The position numbers and the translations under genes are program-made. From Hyphomonadaceae bacterium (lineage in GTDB: Bacteria; Pseudomonadota; Alphaproteobacteria; Caulobacterales; Aquidulcibacteraceae), in contig JAHDXR010000004.1 in the NCBI GenBank assembly GCA_023384105.1, positions 124,001-188,000 of the forward strand: a DNA stretch of 64,000 nt, in the 5' to 3' direction. Positions 23,921-32,254 of this stretch are shown one piece after another; position 1 is the stretch's first letter, and each line of letters opens with the position of its first letter. The notes below the pieces were generated by a model, which saw nothing but the letters and a program-made list of their open reading frames with translations, ran no database searches and was not told where the DNA came from.

Positions 23921-25455
23921 ACGTGGTCAGCGAACCAAATCCAGCGGCCTTGCGTATTGTGGCGCGGTCAGTGCGGCGGCGTCTGCGCGCTGTGCTAAAC
24001 GCCGGGCGCTGGTTGTTGCGTGCGCCGCGAGCGTTGCTTAAAGGTCCGCGCAGGCGCGCCGCTTCTAGGTTTGGCGGAGGGGGTATGAGTGTTCAGGGGG
24101 AGATTGAGGCAAGCCAGCAGCAGCGGGTGTTCCGCTGGCTGAATTTCGGCTCCTGCACAATGCGCTACGCGTTCGACACGCCCGAATTCGCCAAGGGATC
24201 GTTTCATGGCCTGCCGCTCCAGGTGAGCAAGGTATGGCGCCGCGAGATCGGCGCGCTCATGAGCGACTGGGAGGTGGCGTCCGGTTTCAGCGCCGACTTG
24301 CCGCCGTCGCAGTTTTCCGAGGCTTGGCTTTCATCCAAGGCGATCTTCCAAAACGCCGACGTCGTGCTTGTCGATCTGGCGCTCGACATTTTTCGGGACC
24401 AGTCGCTGCGCTTTGCAAGGCCGGGCGAAACCGATTTCGTCCGGTACAAAGGCGTCATCAGTAATTTCCCGGAGGAATTGCCGGAATCGCTCGAAGCCGA
24501 GGTGGGCGTTTTTCCCTGCTCGGCGGCAAGCGCCGTCGCGGCGTGGGAACGCTTCGGCCGTGAAGTGGCGACGCCGACGGTGTTCGTCACCTACGAAAAG
24601 GCGGATCATATTACGCCCGGCTACGGCGAAGCGTACCGAAAGAGAGTGCTCGACTATCAGGACGCAGTCTGCGCGTTGGCGCCGCAGTTTCCGCACTGGC
24701 TTGTCATCGATATGGACGAGCTGTTCGCGCCGTATGGCCACGATTGCTACATCGATCGTCACCACCCGACGGAGCTGGGTTGGAAGGTCTTGCGCGAGGA
24801 GACGCCGCGCCTGATCCTGGAAAAGGGGCTGATACGGCCCAATCCTGGCGGCGCCCCGCTGCCGATCGGCACCAAATACATCCCTGAGCGATGCGATTTT
24901 GACGTGCTCGATCTGAAGCACATGAAGTTGCTTTCAGAACTCGATGTGCCGGCCTGCGCGGTCGGGCCGAGTCGGCTCACGAGGACGGCGAAGGCCGCGT
25001 TTCACCCCAAGCCGCTCGACAGCTACACGTCGTTCGGCGCGTTCAAGGATAAACAGCCAAGCCTCATCATCGTCCTGAAATGGGATCAGCCAATCAAGCT
25101 TCCGCTCTGGATTTCGGGCCTCATGAAGCAGCATCCCGGCGCGGTGATCGAAATGCCGTGCCTTTGGAAGGGGCGCGAAAAGTTCTTGGTGAGCGAGGAT
25201 GAGCTTGCGCTGCGCCAGCAGCTTAAGCGGTTCGGCGCGGAGAATGGCCAGGCGGACATAGATTGCTCGGTCGTCCCACCGGCGCGATTCATGTACGTTG
25301 CGCGCTGCCTGCTCAAAACTCATCGCGTGAGCGCGGGCTCAGTCGTGCTTCGGCCTGCCGTCGGCGCTTCATCCGGCGCAAAACCGCTGCCCGAGCCGAT
25401 CGCGGCCGCGCTGGCGAGCAGCGATCTTGCTCCGGTGTTCTGCCCGCATTCCTGA
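23917..25455 (+). CDS. SGNH-hydrolase-like protein of glycan cluster (DUF6270-type resemblance)
   Basis: A 512-residue protein with a very basic N-terminus. Residues 76-82 read NFGSCTM, and residues 280-288 read DRHHPTELG. A GSC block I together with a D-x-H/H block V is the SGNH esterase pattern in the form seen in DUF6270-like glycan proteins, so residues from about 75 to 295 may form an acyl esterase or acyltransferase. The remaining 200 residues are unassigned. It overlaps the VOC gene by ATGA and precedes the FkbH-like gene by 11 bases. The probable task is adding or removing an acyl group on a sugar; this is inference. Confidence 0.6.
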   Translation: MNVVSEPNPAALRIVARSVRRRLRAVLNAGRWLLRAPRALLKGPRRRAASRFGGGGMSVQGEIEASQQQRVFRWLNFGSCTMRYAFDTPEFAKGSFHGLPLQVSKVWRREIGALMSDWEVASGFSADLPPSQFSEAWLSSKAIFQNADVVLVDLALDIFRDQSLRFARPGETDFVRYKGVISNFPEELPESLEAEVGVFPCSAASAVAAWERFGREVATPTVFVTYEKADHITPGYGEAYRKRVLDYQDAVCALAPQFPHWLVIDMDELFAPYGHDCYIDRHHPTELGWKVLREETPRLILEKGLIRPNPGGAPLPIGTKYIPERCDFDVLDLKHMKLLSELDVPACAVGPSRLTRTAKAAFHPKPLDSYTSFGAFKDKQPSLIIVLKWDQPIKLPLWISGLMKQHPGAVIEMPCLWKGREKFLVSEDELALRQQLKRFGAENGQADIDCSVVPPARFMYVARCLLKTHRVSAGSVVLRPAVGASSGAKPLPEPIAAALASSDLAPVFCPHS

Positions 25456-25466
25456 GAGCCGCTAAG

Positions 25467-27119
25467 ATGCCCGCGCTAACGCTTCATCTCACTGCGGACA
25501 CCACCGTCGATAACCTCGCGGGGTTCTTGAAGCGCGCATCCGGCGCGGCGATCGAATGTTCGGTGGCGCCGTACAATCAAGCGGCGCAAACCCTGATGGG
25601 CGCGCCGCAAGCTTCGCAGCTGCTCCTTTGGACGACGCCCGATCAGCAATTGAGGTCCTTTCGCCGCCTCCTGAACTTCGAAGCCGTACCGCCGGAGGAT
25701 ATTTACGCGGAGGTCGACGGCTTCGCCGCCATGGTGCGCGCGGCGGCGGCGAAATATGCGAACGTCTTTTTCATGAGCTGGACGTTCCCGCCGGATCGGC
25801 GCTGGCCGCTCGGCCTGGCGAGCAAGCCGGGATTCGGCGCCGCGGACATCCTCGCCCGCGCCAATCTGCGCCTCGTCGATGCGCTCGCCGATGCGCCGAA
25901 TGTGCATATCATCGATCTTGGCCTGCTCCAGGCCGGTTTTCCCAAAGCGCTGCACGATGCGCGCCTCAACATTATCGGGCGCATGCGCTTCACGCCTGAT
26001 TTCCTGAAATATGTGGCCGAGCAGATCCATCCGGTGATCGAGGCCTCGATCAAGCCCAGCAAGAAGATCGTCATCTGCGATCTGGACAACACGCTCTGGG
26101 GCGGCGTGGTCGGCGACGATGGCGTCGAGGGCCTGCGGCTCGGCGGCAACGATCCGGTCGGGGAGGCGCACCTTAAGCTCCAGCAGGAACTCAAGGCGCT
26201 GAACAATCGCGGCATCCTGCTCGCCATTTCGAGCAAGAACAGCCCTGAGATCGCGTTCGAAGCGTTCCGCACGCATCCGAACATGCTGCTGAAGGAAGCG
26301 GATTTCTCCGCGCGCCGCATCAATTGGGACGATAAGGCGGCGAACATCCTGTCGCTGCTGGAGGAACTGAACCTTTTGCCCTCGGCCGCGGTGTTTCTCG
26401 ACGATAACCCGACCGAGCGCAGCCGCATCCGCGACGCCATCCCCGATTTGCTCGTGCCGGAATTGCCGAAAGACGTCGCGCTCTGGCCGGGCCTCGTCGG
26501 CGGCCTTGGCGGCTTCGAGACGCTGACGCTCAGCCGGGAGGACGTGGACCGCGCCGCGAACTATCGCAGCGAGAGCGAGCGCCGCGAGTCGATGACCTTG
26601 CACGCCGATCTCGGCGAATGGCTCCGTTCCTTGGACATCGTGCTCACCGCGCGTGCATTGCGCGGCATGGATCTCGCCCGCACCGTTCAGCTGCTGAACA
26701 AGACCAACCAGTTCAACCTGCACACACGGCGCATGAGCGAAAGCGAGTTTGCCGATTGGTGCGCGGGCGAAGATCGGCGCTGCTATACGTTTTCCGTCGC
26801 GGATCGGTTTGGCGATTCCGGGCTGACGGGGCTCGTCACCGTCGAGAAGGAGGATGGCGGCTGGCGCGTGGTCGATTACGTGATGAGCTGCCGGGTCATG
26901 GGCAAGGGCGTCGAGGATGCGATCATCGCCGAGACTATCAGCCGTACAGGCGCGGTCGGCGCGCTCCGCATCGGCGCCACCCCGACAGCCAAGAACGGCC
27001 CGGCGCGTGAGTTCGTGAGCCGTATCGCCCCGCAGGGCGTCGTGCCGGCGAGCTTCGTTCGCCCCGAACATATCAAGGTGGTTTCAGAGCCGGACGGCGG
27101 CGCGGGCGGGCCCGGATAG
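25467..27119 (+). CDS. FkbH-like protein (HAD IIIC phosphatase with GNAT-like C-terminus)
   Basis: About 550 residues. An N-terminal SGNH-like region of about 190 residues is followed by the HAD IIIC core (VICDLDNTLWGGVVGDDG, nucleophile Asp near 205; ISSKN; FLDDNPTERSRI). A C-terminal GNAT-like region contains KTNQFNLHTRR, DRFGDSGLTG and MGKGVEDAII. This is the full FkbH architecture: family members take 1,3-bisphosphoglycerate and load a glyceryl group on an acyl carrier protein. The ATG at 25467 is used because the frame upstream lies inside the preceding gene. The carrier protein at 22125 is the obvious partner. Confidence 0.9.
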   Translation: MPALTLHLTADTTVDNLAGFLKRASGAAIECSVAPYNQAAQTLMGAPQASQLLLWTTPDQQLRSFRRLLNFEAVPPEDIYAEVDGFAAMVRAAAAKYANVFFMSWTFPPDRRWPLGLASKPGFGAADILARANLRLVDALADAPNVHIIDLGLLQAGFPKALHDARLNIIGRMRFTPDFLKYVAEQIHPVIEASIKPSKKIVICDLDNTLWGGVVGDDGVEGLRLGGNDPVGEAHLKLQQELKALNNRGILLAISSKNSPEIAFEAFRTHPNMLLKEADFSARRINWDDKAANILSLLEELNLLPSAAVFLDDNPTERSRIRDAIPDLLVPELPKDVALWPGLVGGLGGFETLTLSREDVDRAANYRSESERRESMTLHADLGEWLRSLDIVLTARALRGMDLARTVQLLNKTNQFNLHTRRMSESEFADWCAGEDRRCYTFSVADRFGDSGLTGLVTVEKEDGGWRVVDYVMSCRVMGKGVEDAIIAETISRTGAVGALRIGATPTAKNGPAREFVSRIAPQGVVPASFVRPEHIKVVSEPDGGAGGPG

Positions 27120-27168
27120 GGGCCCCGGCCGTGGTTGTTCGGGCGGCGGGGGGCGTGTATGGAACGGT

Positions 27169-28164
27169 ATGAAAATCTCCATCGTTATCCGCTCGTACAA
27201 CGAGGATGAGCATATCGAGCGGCTGCTCCTGGGCATTCGGGCCCAGCGGCTGCAGCCGCACGAGGTGATCCTTGTGGATTCCGGCTCGACGGATCGGACG
27301 GTCGAGATCGCGCGCCGCTATGTCGACAAGGTAGTCGCTATCGATAAGGCCGAATTCACCTTCGGCCGTGCGCTCAATCGCGGTGTGGCGGCGGCAAGCG
27401 GGGATATCTGCGTGTTCCCGAGCGCGCACGTCTATCCGCTTTACGATACCTGGCTTGAGAAATTGGCCGCGCCCTTCGCCGATCCGCGCACCGTGCTTTC
27501 TTATGGGCGCCAAAGCGGAAACCATCTCAACAAATTCTCGGAGCACCGGATTTTCGCGCGCTGGTTTCCGGCGGAATCGGTGTTCCCGCAGCAGGGCTAT
27601 TTCTGCAACAACGCCAATTGCGCGATCCGGCGCGCGGTGTGGGAAACGCTGCCTTACGACGAAACGCTGACCGGGCTTGAAGATCTGGCCTGGGCCAAGG
27701 CGGCGCAGGCCGCGGGCGGGCTCATCGCCTATGCGGCCGAGGCCGAGATCGTGCACGTGCACGACGAAACCTGGGCCCAGGTGCGCAACCGCTATCGCCG
27801 CGAGGCCATCGCCATGCGCCGCATCGATGAGCACGCGCGCTTCACGCTGTTTGATCTGGCCTGGCTCATGCCCGCCAACATCGTCGCCGATCTGGGCGCG
27901 GCGTTGCGGCGCGGGGTGTTCTTCAAGGAATTCGGCTCGATCGTGCAATTCCGCTTCAATCAATTGGTCGGCACCTACAAAGGCTATAACGATCCGCCCG
28001 AGGTGTCGGCGCGGCTGCGCGCGCGCTTTTACTATCCCACGCGCCCGCATGAGCAGGATTTGGCCGCGGACGAGCAGAGCCGCCATCGCATCGATTATGA
28101 CGCGCTGAAGGCCAAGCAAGAAGGCGCGGCGCGCGTGGTGCGGATCGTGGGCGACAAACGATGA
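27169..28164 (+). CDS. Glycosyltransferase family 2 (rhamnosyltransferase-like)
   Basis: A 331-residue GT-A enzyme. It opens ISIVIRSYNEDEHIERLLLGI, with ILVDSGSTDRTVEIA for the nucleotide, FGRALNRGVAAASGDICVFPSAHVYP replacing the common DxD segment, and GLEDLAWAKAAQ near the acceptor site. The segment EFTFGRALNRG resembles dTDP-rhamnosyltransferases. There are no membrane helices. It is the first gene of a tightly packed unit, with its stop overlapping the CMP-sugar synthetase start as ATGA. Confidence 0.9.
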   Translation: MKISIVIRSYNEDEHIERLLLGIRAQRLQPHEVILVDSGSTDRTVEIARRYVDKVVAIDKAEFTFGRALNRGVAAASGDICVFPSAHVYPLYDTWLEKLAAPFADPRTVLSYGRQSGNHLNKFSEHRIFARWFPAESVFPQQGYFCNNANCAIRRAVWETLPYDETLTGLEDLAWAKAAQAAGGLIAYAAEAEIVHVHDETWAQVRNRYRREAIAMRRIDEHARFTLFDLAWLMPANIVADLGAALRRGVFFKEFGSIVQFRFNQLVGTYKGYNDPPEVSARLRARFYYPTRPHEQDLAADEQSRHRIDYDALKAKQEGAARVVRIVGDKR

Positions 28165-28856
28165 GCAAACCCTATCGGCTGACGGCGCTGATGCCGATGC
28201 GGCACAGTTCCGAGCGGGTGAAGGGGAAGAATTATCGCCCCTTCGGCGATGGGCGGCCTCTCTTCCATCACATGCTGCAAACCATGCTCGAATGTCCGCT
28301 GATCGACGCCATCGTGATCGACACGGATTCGCCCATCGTAAAGGAGCAATGCGCCGCGCAATTCCCCGGCGTGATCGTGCTGGATCGGCCCGAGCATCTG
28401 CGCGATGGCGCCACGCCGATGAACGACGTGCTGCTGCACGACGTTTCGCAAGTGCCATCGGAATTCTATCTGCAAACCCATTCCACCAATCCGCTGCTTT
28501 CCGCGCAAACGCTGTCGCGCGCGGCGGAGACCTTCTTCGCCAATTATCCGGTCTATGACTCGCTCTTCTCCGTCACGCGCGTGCAGGTGCGGTTCTGGGA
28601 TCAATTGGCGCGCGCGGTGAACCACAATCCCAACATCCTGCTGCGCACGCAGGATTTGCCGCCGCTTTATGAGGAAAATTCGTGCTTCTATTTCTTCGAG
28701 GGCGCGGCGCTCAAGGCGCGGCACAACCGCATCGGCCTGCGCCCTTATATGTTCGAGATCGAGCGGCGCGAAGCGCAGGATATCGACGAGGAGATCGATT
28801 TCGAGATCGCGGATATGATGTATCAGCGCCTCAATGCGGGCGGCGCCCGTGGCTAA
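28161..28856 (+). CDS. CMP-sugar synthetase, NeuA/acylneuraminate cytidylyltransferase family
   Basis: A 231-residue nucleotidyltransferase with the N-terminal ALMPMRHSSERVKGKNYRPFGDG, the R-x-x-S-x-R-x-x-x-KN signature of CMP-nonulosonate synthetases. FYLQTHSTNPLLSA and DSLFSVTRVQVRFW follow, with an acidic C-terminal segment DIDEEIDFEIAD containing metal ligands. It should activate an acidic keto-sugar with CTP. The GKN (rather than LPGK) loop favours the NeuA over the KdsB subgroup. No NeuB or nonulosonate biosynthesis genes are in the window, so the sugar may be made elsewhere or be unusual. It overlaps both neighbouring genes. Confidence 0.85.
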   Translation: MSKPYRLTALMPMRHSSERVKGKNYRPFGDGRPLFHHMLQTMLECPLIDAIVIDTDSPIVKEQCAAQFPGVIVLDRPEHLRDGATPMNDVLLHDVSQVPSEFYLQTHSTNPLLSAQTLSRAAETFFANYPVYDSLFSVTRVQVRFWDQLARAVNHNPNILLRTQDLPPLYEENSCFYFFEGAALKARHNRIGLRPYMFEIERREAQDIDEEIDFEIADMMYQRLNAGGARG

Positions 28857-29820
28857 GGCGCTGTTGACCTGCCGGCACCTGCAAAAGCATTTCCCGGCGT
28901 TCAAGCCGCAATATGATGCGCTGGGCGTGGAAGCGCGCGTGCCGGGCTTCGAGGGCCAGCAGCTCGATACGGCGGCGATGCGCGCGCTGATCGCCGATGT
29001 GGACGCTGTGATCGCCGGCGACGACGCGATCGACGCGAGCGTGATCGAAGCCGGCAAGGCGGGGCGCCTCAAGGCGATCATCAAATGGGGCGTCGGCACC
29101 GACAGCATCGATAAAGCCGCCGCCGCGCGGCTCGGCGTGCCTGTGTTCAACACGCCCGGCGTATTCGCCGACGAGGTGGCCGATCTCGCCATGGCGCTGC
29201 TGCTCGGCGTCGTGCGCCGCACGCATCTGATGAACAGCGCCATCCGCGCCGGCGCGTGGACGCGCCTGGAAGGGCGCACGCTGGCCGGCAAAACCGCGGG
29301 CGTCATCGGGTTGGGCTCGATCGGGCAGGGCATCGCGCGGCGCGTGCAGGCGTTCGGCATGCGCGCCATCGGCTATGATGTGCGTGCGCTGGCGGCGGGC
29401 GAAGCCCCCGGCGTGCGCCAGGCGCCGCTCGATGCGGTGCTGCGCGAAAGCGATGCGGTCCTGCTGGCCTGCAACCTCACGGCGGAAAACCGCCATATGC
29501 TGAACGAGGCTGCGCTCGCGGCGATGAAGCCGGGCGTGGTGATCGTCAATGTCTCGCGCGGGCCGCTGATTGACGAAGCGGCGTTGGCCGCGGCGCTGGC
29601 TTCCGGCGCGGTGGCGGGCGCGGGGCTCGACGTGTTCGAGGCCGAGCCTTTGCCGGCCGACAGCCCGCTGCGGGCGTTCGATCAGTGCGTGTTCACCGCG
29701 CACGCGGGCTCCAGCACCGAGGAGGCGATCGCGCGCATCAACCAGATGACGAGCGACATTCTCTTCCACGTGCTCGGCAAGAAACCCGACCTCGGCTTCA
29801 CGCCCAATCGCGTGGCCTGA
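28834..29820 (+). CDS. D-2-hydroxyacid dehydrogenase (phosphoglycerate dehydrogenase-like)
   Basis: A 328-residue NAD-dependent enzyme. The nucleotide fold contains GKTAGVIGLGSIGQGIARRVQAFG. Substrate and catalytic elements are IKWGVGTDSIDKAAA, VSRGPLIDEAAL (Arg), DVFEAEPLP (Glu) and FTAHAGSST (His). It resembles SerA without the regulatory ACT domain. In this unit it may oxidise or reduce a hydroxy- or keto-acid precursor for the CMP-activated sugar instead of serving serine synthesis. The start is uncertain: ATG at 28834 or GTG at 28849, the latter overlapping the previous stop by eight bases. Confidence 0.85.
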   Translation: MRAAPVAKALLTCRHLQKHFPAFKPQYDALGVEARVPGFEGQQLDTAAMRALIADVDAVIAGDDAIDASVIEAGKAGRLKAIIKWGVGTDSIDKAAAARLGVPVFNTPGVFADEVADLAMALLLGVVRRTHLMNSAIRAGAWTRLEGRTLAGKTAGVIGLGSIGQGIARRVQAFGMRAIGYDVRALAAGEAPGVRQAPLDAVLRESDAVLLACNLTAENRHMLNEAALAAMKPGVVIVNVSRGPLIDEAALAAALASGAVAGAGLDVFEAEPLPADSPLRAFDQCVFTAHAGSSTEEAIARINQMTSDILFHVLGKKPDLGFTPNRVA

Positions 29821-29821
29821 G

Positions 29822-30571
29822 ATGAGTTTCGCGCACTATCCCAGCCTGCAGGGGCGCGGCGTGCTGATCACGGGCGGCGCTTCCGGCATCGGCGCGGCGA
29901 TGGCGCGCGCGTTTCACGCGCAGGGCGCGCGGGTGGCGGTGCTCGACTGGGATGCGGAAGCCGGCGCGGCCCTGGCGCAAGCGTTGCCGGGGCTGATCTT
30001 CGCGCATTGCGACGTCACCGATACGCCCGCGCTGCAAGCCGCGATCAGCGAAAGCATCGTGCAGCTCGGCGGGCTTTCGGCGCTCATCAACAACGCCGCC
30101 GACGATAGCCGCCATAGCTTCACGGACTTGACGCCCGAAGCGTGGGATCGCTGCATCGCCGTCAATCTCAAGCATTATCTGTTCGCCGCCCAAGCCGCCG
30201 CGCCCGCCATCGCGGCGGGCGGCGGGGGCTCGATCATCTGCCTGGGCTCGATTGCGTGGCTCAACAACACCACCGGCATGATCGGCTACACCACCGCCAA
30301 GGCCGGCGTACACGGCATGGTGCGCACGCTGGCGCGCCAGCTTGGCCCGCAAAACATCCGCGTCAACGCGCTCTTGCCCGGCTGGACCATGACCGAGCGC
30401 CAGCGCGCGCTCTGGGTGGACGCCGCCGCCGAGCGCGAAATCGACGCCGCGCAATGTCTGCCGGGGCGCGTGGCGCCGGAGGACGTGGCGCGCATGGCGC
30501 TTTTCCTGGCCGCCGACGATTCCGCGATGTGCACCCAGCAGAGTTTCGTTGTGGACGGCGGCTGGATTTAG
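29822..30571 (+). CDS. Classical SDR oxidoreductase
   Basis: The 249-residue dehydrogenase has the NAD(P) loop VLITGGASGIGAAMARAFH, an acidic VLDWDAE (suggesting NAD), NNAADD, Ser in CLGSIAW, catalytic YTTAK (IGYTTAKAGVHG) and a C-terminal VDGGWI. It begins one base after the previous stop and closes the four-gene unit from 27169. It probably acts on a sugar or hydroxy acid intermediate together with the upstream dehydrogenase; the exact reaction is unknown. Confidence 0.88.
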   Translation: MSFAHYPSLQGRGVLITGGASGIGAAMARAFHAQGARVAVLDWDAEAGAALAQALPGLIFAHCDVTDTPALQAAISESIVQLGGLSALINNAADDSRHSFTDLTPEAWDRCIAVNLKHYLFAAQAAAPAIAAGGGGSIICLGSIAWLNNTTGMIGYTTAKAGVHGMVRTLARQLGPQNIRVNALLPGWTMTERQRALWVDAAAEREIDAAQCLPGRVAPEDVARMALFLAADDSAMCTQQSFVVDGGWI

Positions 30572-30581
30572 CGCGCCTCTC

Positions 30582-30610
30582 CCCCTCCCCTCAAAGGGGA
30601 GGGGGCGCTG
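30582..30610 (+). terminator. Long C/G-rich hairpin after the SDR gene
   Basis: CCCCCTCCCCTC and its near-complement GGGGAGGGGG flank AAA, making a very stable hairpin about 15 bases after the stop. No T-tract follows. The same CTCCCC...GGGGAG core appears in repeat elements elsewhere in the window (51.7 kb, 63.8 kb), so it may be a palindromic repeat that also ends transcription. Confidence 0.5.
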
Positions 30611-30647
30611 CTTGCGGCGGCGTGTTTTCATACGAAACGATCACGCC

Positions 30648-31361
30648 TCAGCTCCAGCTCGTATCCTTCATCCACGCATGCTCGCGGCGGATGAACAGGA
30701 TGTCGCACTGGCCCATCGCCCCATCGGCCGGCCGGCGCAGAAAATCCACGAATTCGTACGGCGCAAACCCGGCGTCGGCCATGAAGGCGATGCTCTGATC
30801 CAGGCGCTGCATATCGGCGCAGAAGGGGTAGAAGGCGCATTCCATCAGGATGAAATCGCACGCCTCCAGCGTGCGCCGCCCGCCCTTGATGACGCGCTGT
30901 TCAAAGCCCTGCACGTCGATCTTCACGAGCTGCGGCGGCGCGATGGCGCCTTCTTGCAGCAGGGAATCGAGCGTGCGCACCGGCGCTGTTTGCGTTGAGG
31001 CGCCTTTGTAGGCGAAGCTGGAGGCCCACAAATCCTCCGTCACGCCCAGCGATAATTCGCCATCCGCATCGCCAACGCCGAGCGCGTGGTGGGTGATGCG
31101 GCCGCGATAGCGCTGCTTCAGCTCCTTCATCGCCGCGCGCCGCTGCTCTAGCGGCTCGAAGCAATGGAAATGCGCCTCTGGCCAGAGCGGGGCGGCAAGC
31201 TCGGTCCAGGCGCCGTTCGAGGCGCCGATGTCGAACACGATGCGCGGGCTGAACCCGCGCGCGGCCAAGCCTTCAAGCGCCGTTTGCATGCCGAACAGCG
31301 GCGCGGGCGGCGGCGCTTCCGGTGCGAGAAGCCGCTTGAGCCGGGCGAGCGCGCGCCTCAT
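30648..31361 (-). CDS. FkbM-family methyltransferase
   Basis: A 237-residue SAM-dependent methyltransferase: motif I RIVFDIGASNGAWTELAA, the acidic CFEPLEQRRAAM, VGVGDADGELSL-like ALGVGDADGEL, and PQLVKIDVQGFEQRVIKGG, which is the FkbM signature (KIDVEGxE). The family O-methylates sugars or polyketides. The ATG at 31361 overlaps the stop of the preceding GT2 as ATGA, which fixes the start; the longer upstream frame is a shadow of that GT2 gene. It is the last gene of the three-gene unit 33186-30648. Confidence 0.9.
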   Translation of the reverse strand: MRRALARLKRLLAPEAPPPAPLFGMQTALEGLAARGFSPRIVFDIGASNGAWTELAAPLWPEAHFHCFEPLEQRRAAMKELKQRYRGRITHHALGVGDADGELSLGVTEDLWASSFAYKGASTQTAPVRTLDSLLQEGAIAPPQLVKIDVQGFEQRVIKGGRRTLEACDFILMECAFYPFCADMQRLDQSIAFMADAGFAPYEFVDFLRRPADGAMGQCDILFIRREHAWMKDTSWS

Positions 31362-32254
31362 CGGTGCCACACGCGGCCGCGGATTTGTTTGGAGGCCCAA
31401 TTCCAATTGTAGGCGTTGATCGCCTCGCGCCCGTGCAGCAGGTAAAGCGGCGCAAGGCCCGCCGCCAGCGCGGCCTGCTTCAGCGGCGGCAGCGCGCGGA
31501 ACGGCGCATCGTAAAAGCCGTTCATGTCGTACACATTGAAGATGAAGCGATACGCCCGCGCCAGCGCTGGGCCGTTCTTGGCGTAGGTGCGCGTCACGCG
31601 CTCCATCTCGTCGATCACGCGCCGGCCGCCGCGCGAGGTGAGGTTGTCGTCGGTGAAATAATAGGTGGAGAACACCTGATCCACCGCCGCGAAACGCGCG
31701 CCGCTGGCGTTGAGGCGGTTCCACCATTCCCAATCCAGCGCCAGGAAATAGCTGTCGTCGAATGCCCCGGCGCGGCGGTGCGCGCTGGCGCGCCAGAATG
31801 TGCTGGGCTGCTCGATGCCATTGCGCATCGCCATGAGGCTGAGGAAATCCGCGGGCGGGGTGGTGATGGCTTCCGTGCCGTCGGCGAACACGCGCCGGCA
31901 GCCGCCGGTGAGCACGTCGATCTCCGGGTGCGCATCGAAATAGGCGCCGGCGAACGCCAAGGCGCCGGGCGCCAGCGCATCGTCGGCATTGATGAAGCAG
32001 AAAATCTCGCCGCCGGCCTGGGCGAAGCCTTTGTTGAGCGCGTCGGCGATGTTTTTATCCTTGCCGGAAATCACGCGCGTGACGATGTCGCCATAGCGTT
32101 CGACGATGGCGAGCGTATCGTCCTTGCTGGCGCCGTCGAGGATCAGATATTCGAGGTTCGCATAGTCCTGCGCGCGCACGGACTCGAGCGTGCGCGCAAT
32201 GGTGGCGCCCGCGTTCAGGCATGGCGTGACGAGCGTGATAGGAGGGGCGGTCAA
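31358..32254 (-). CDS. Glycosyltransferase family 2
   Basis: A 298-residue GT-A enzyme opening ITLVTPCLNAGATIARTLESVRAQ, with YLILDGASKDDTLAIV, GKDKNIADALNKGFAQAGGEIFCFINADDALAPGAL (N-A-D-D as the metal site) and DWEWWNRL near the acceptor pocket. The D-K-N-x-x-D-A-L-N-K-G pattern marks the WcaA-type subgroup that builds exopolysaccharide repeats. Both ends overlap neighbours by ATGA, so translation is coupled to the genes on each side. Confidence 0.92.
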   Translation of the reverse strand: MTAPPITLVTPCLNAGATIARTLESVRAQDYANLEYLILDGASKDDTLAIVERYGDIVTRVISGKDKNIADALNKGFAQAGGEIFCFINADDALAPGALAFAGAYFDAHPEIDVLTGGCRRVFADGTEAITTPPADFLSLMAMRNGIEQPSTFWRASAHRRAGAFDDSYFLALDWEWWNRLNASGARFAAVDQVFSTYYFTDDNLTSRGGRRVIDEMERVTRTYAKNGPALARAYRFIFNVYDMNGFYDAPFRALPPLKQAALAAGLAPLYLLHGREAINAYNWNWASKQIRGRVWHR

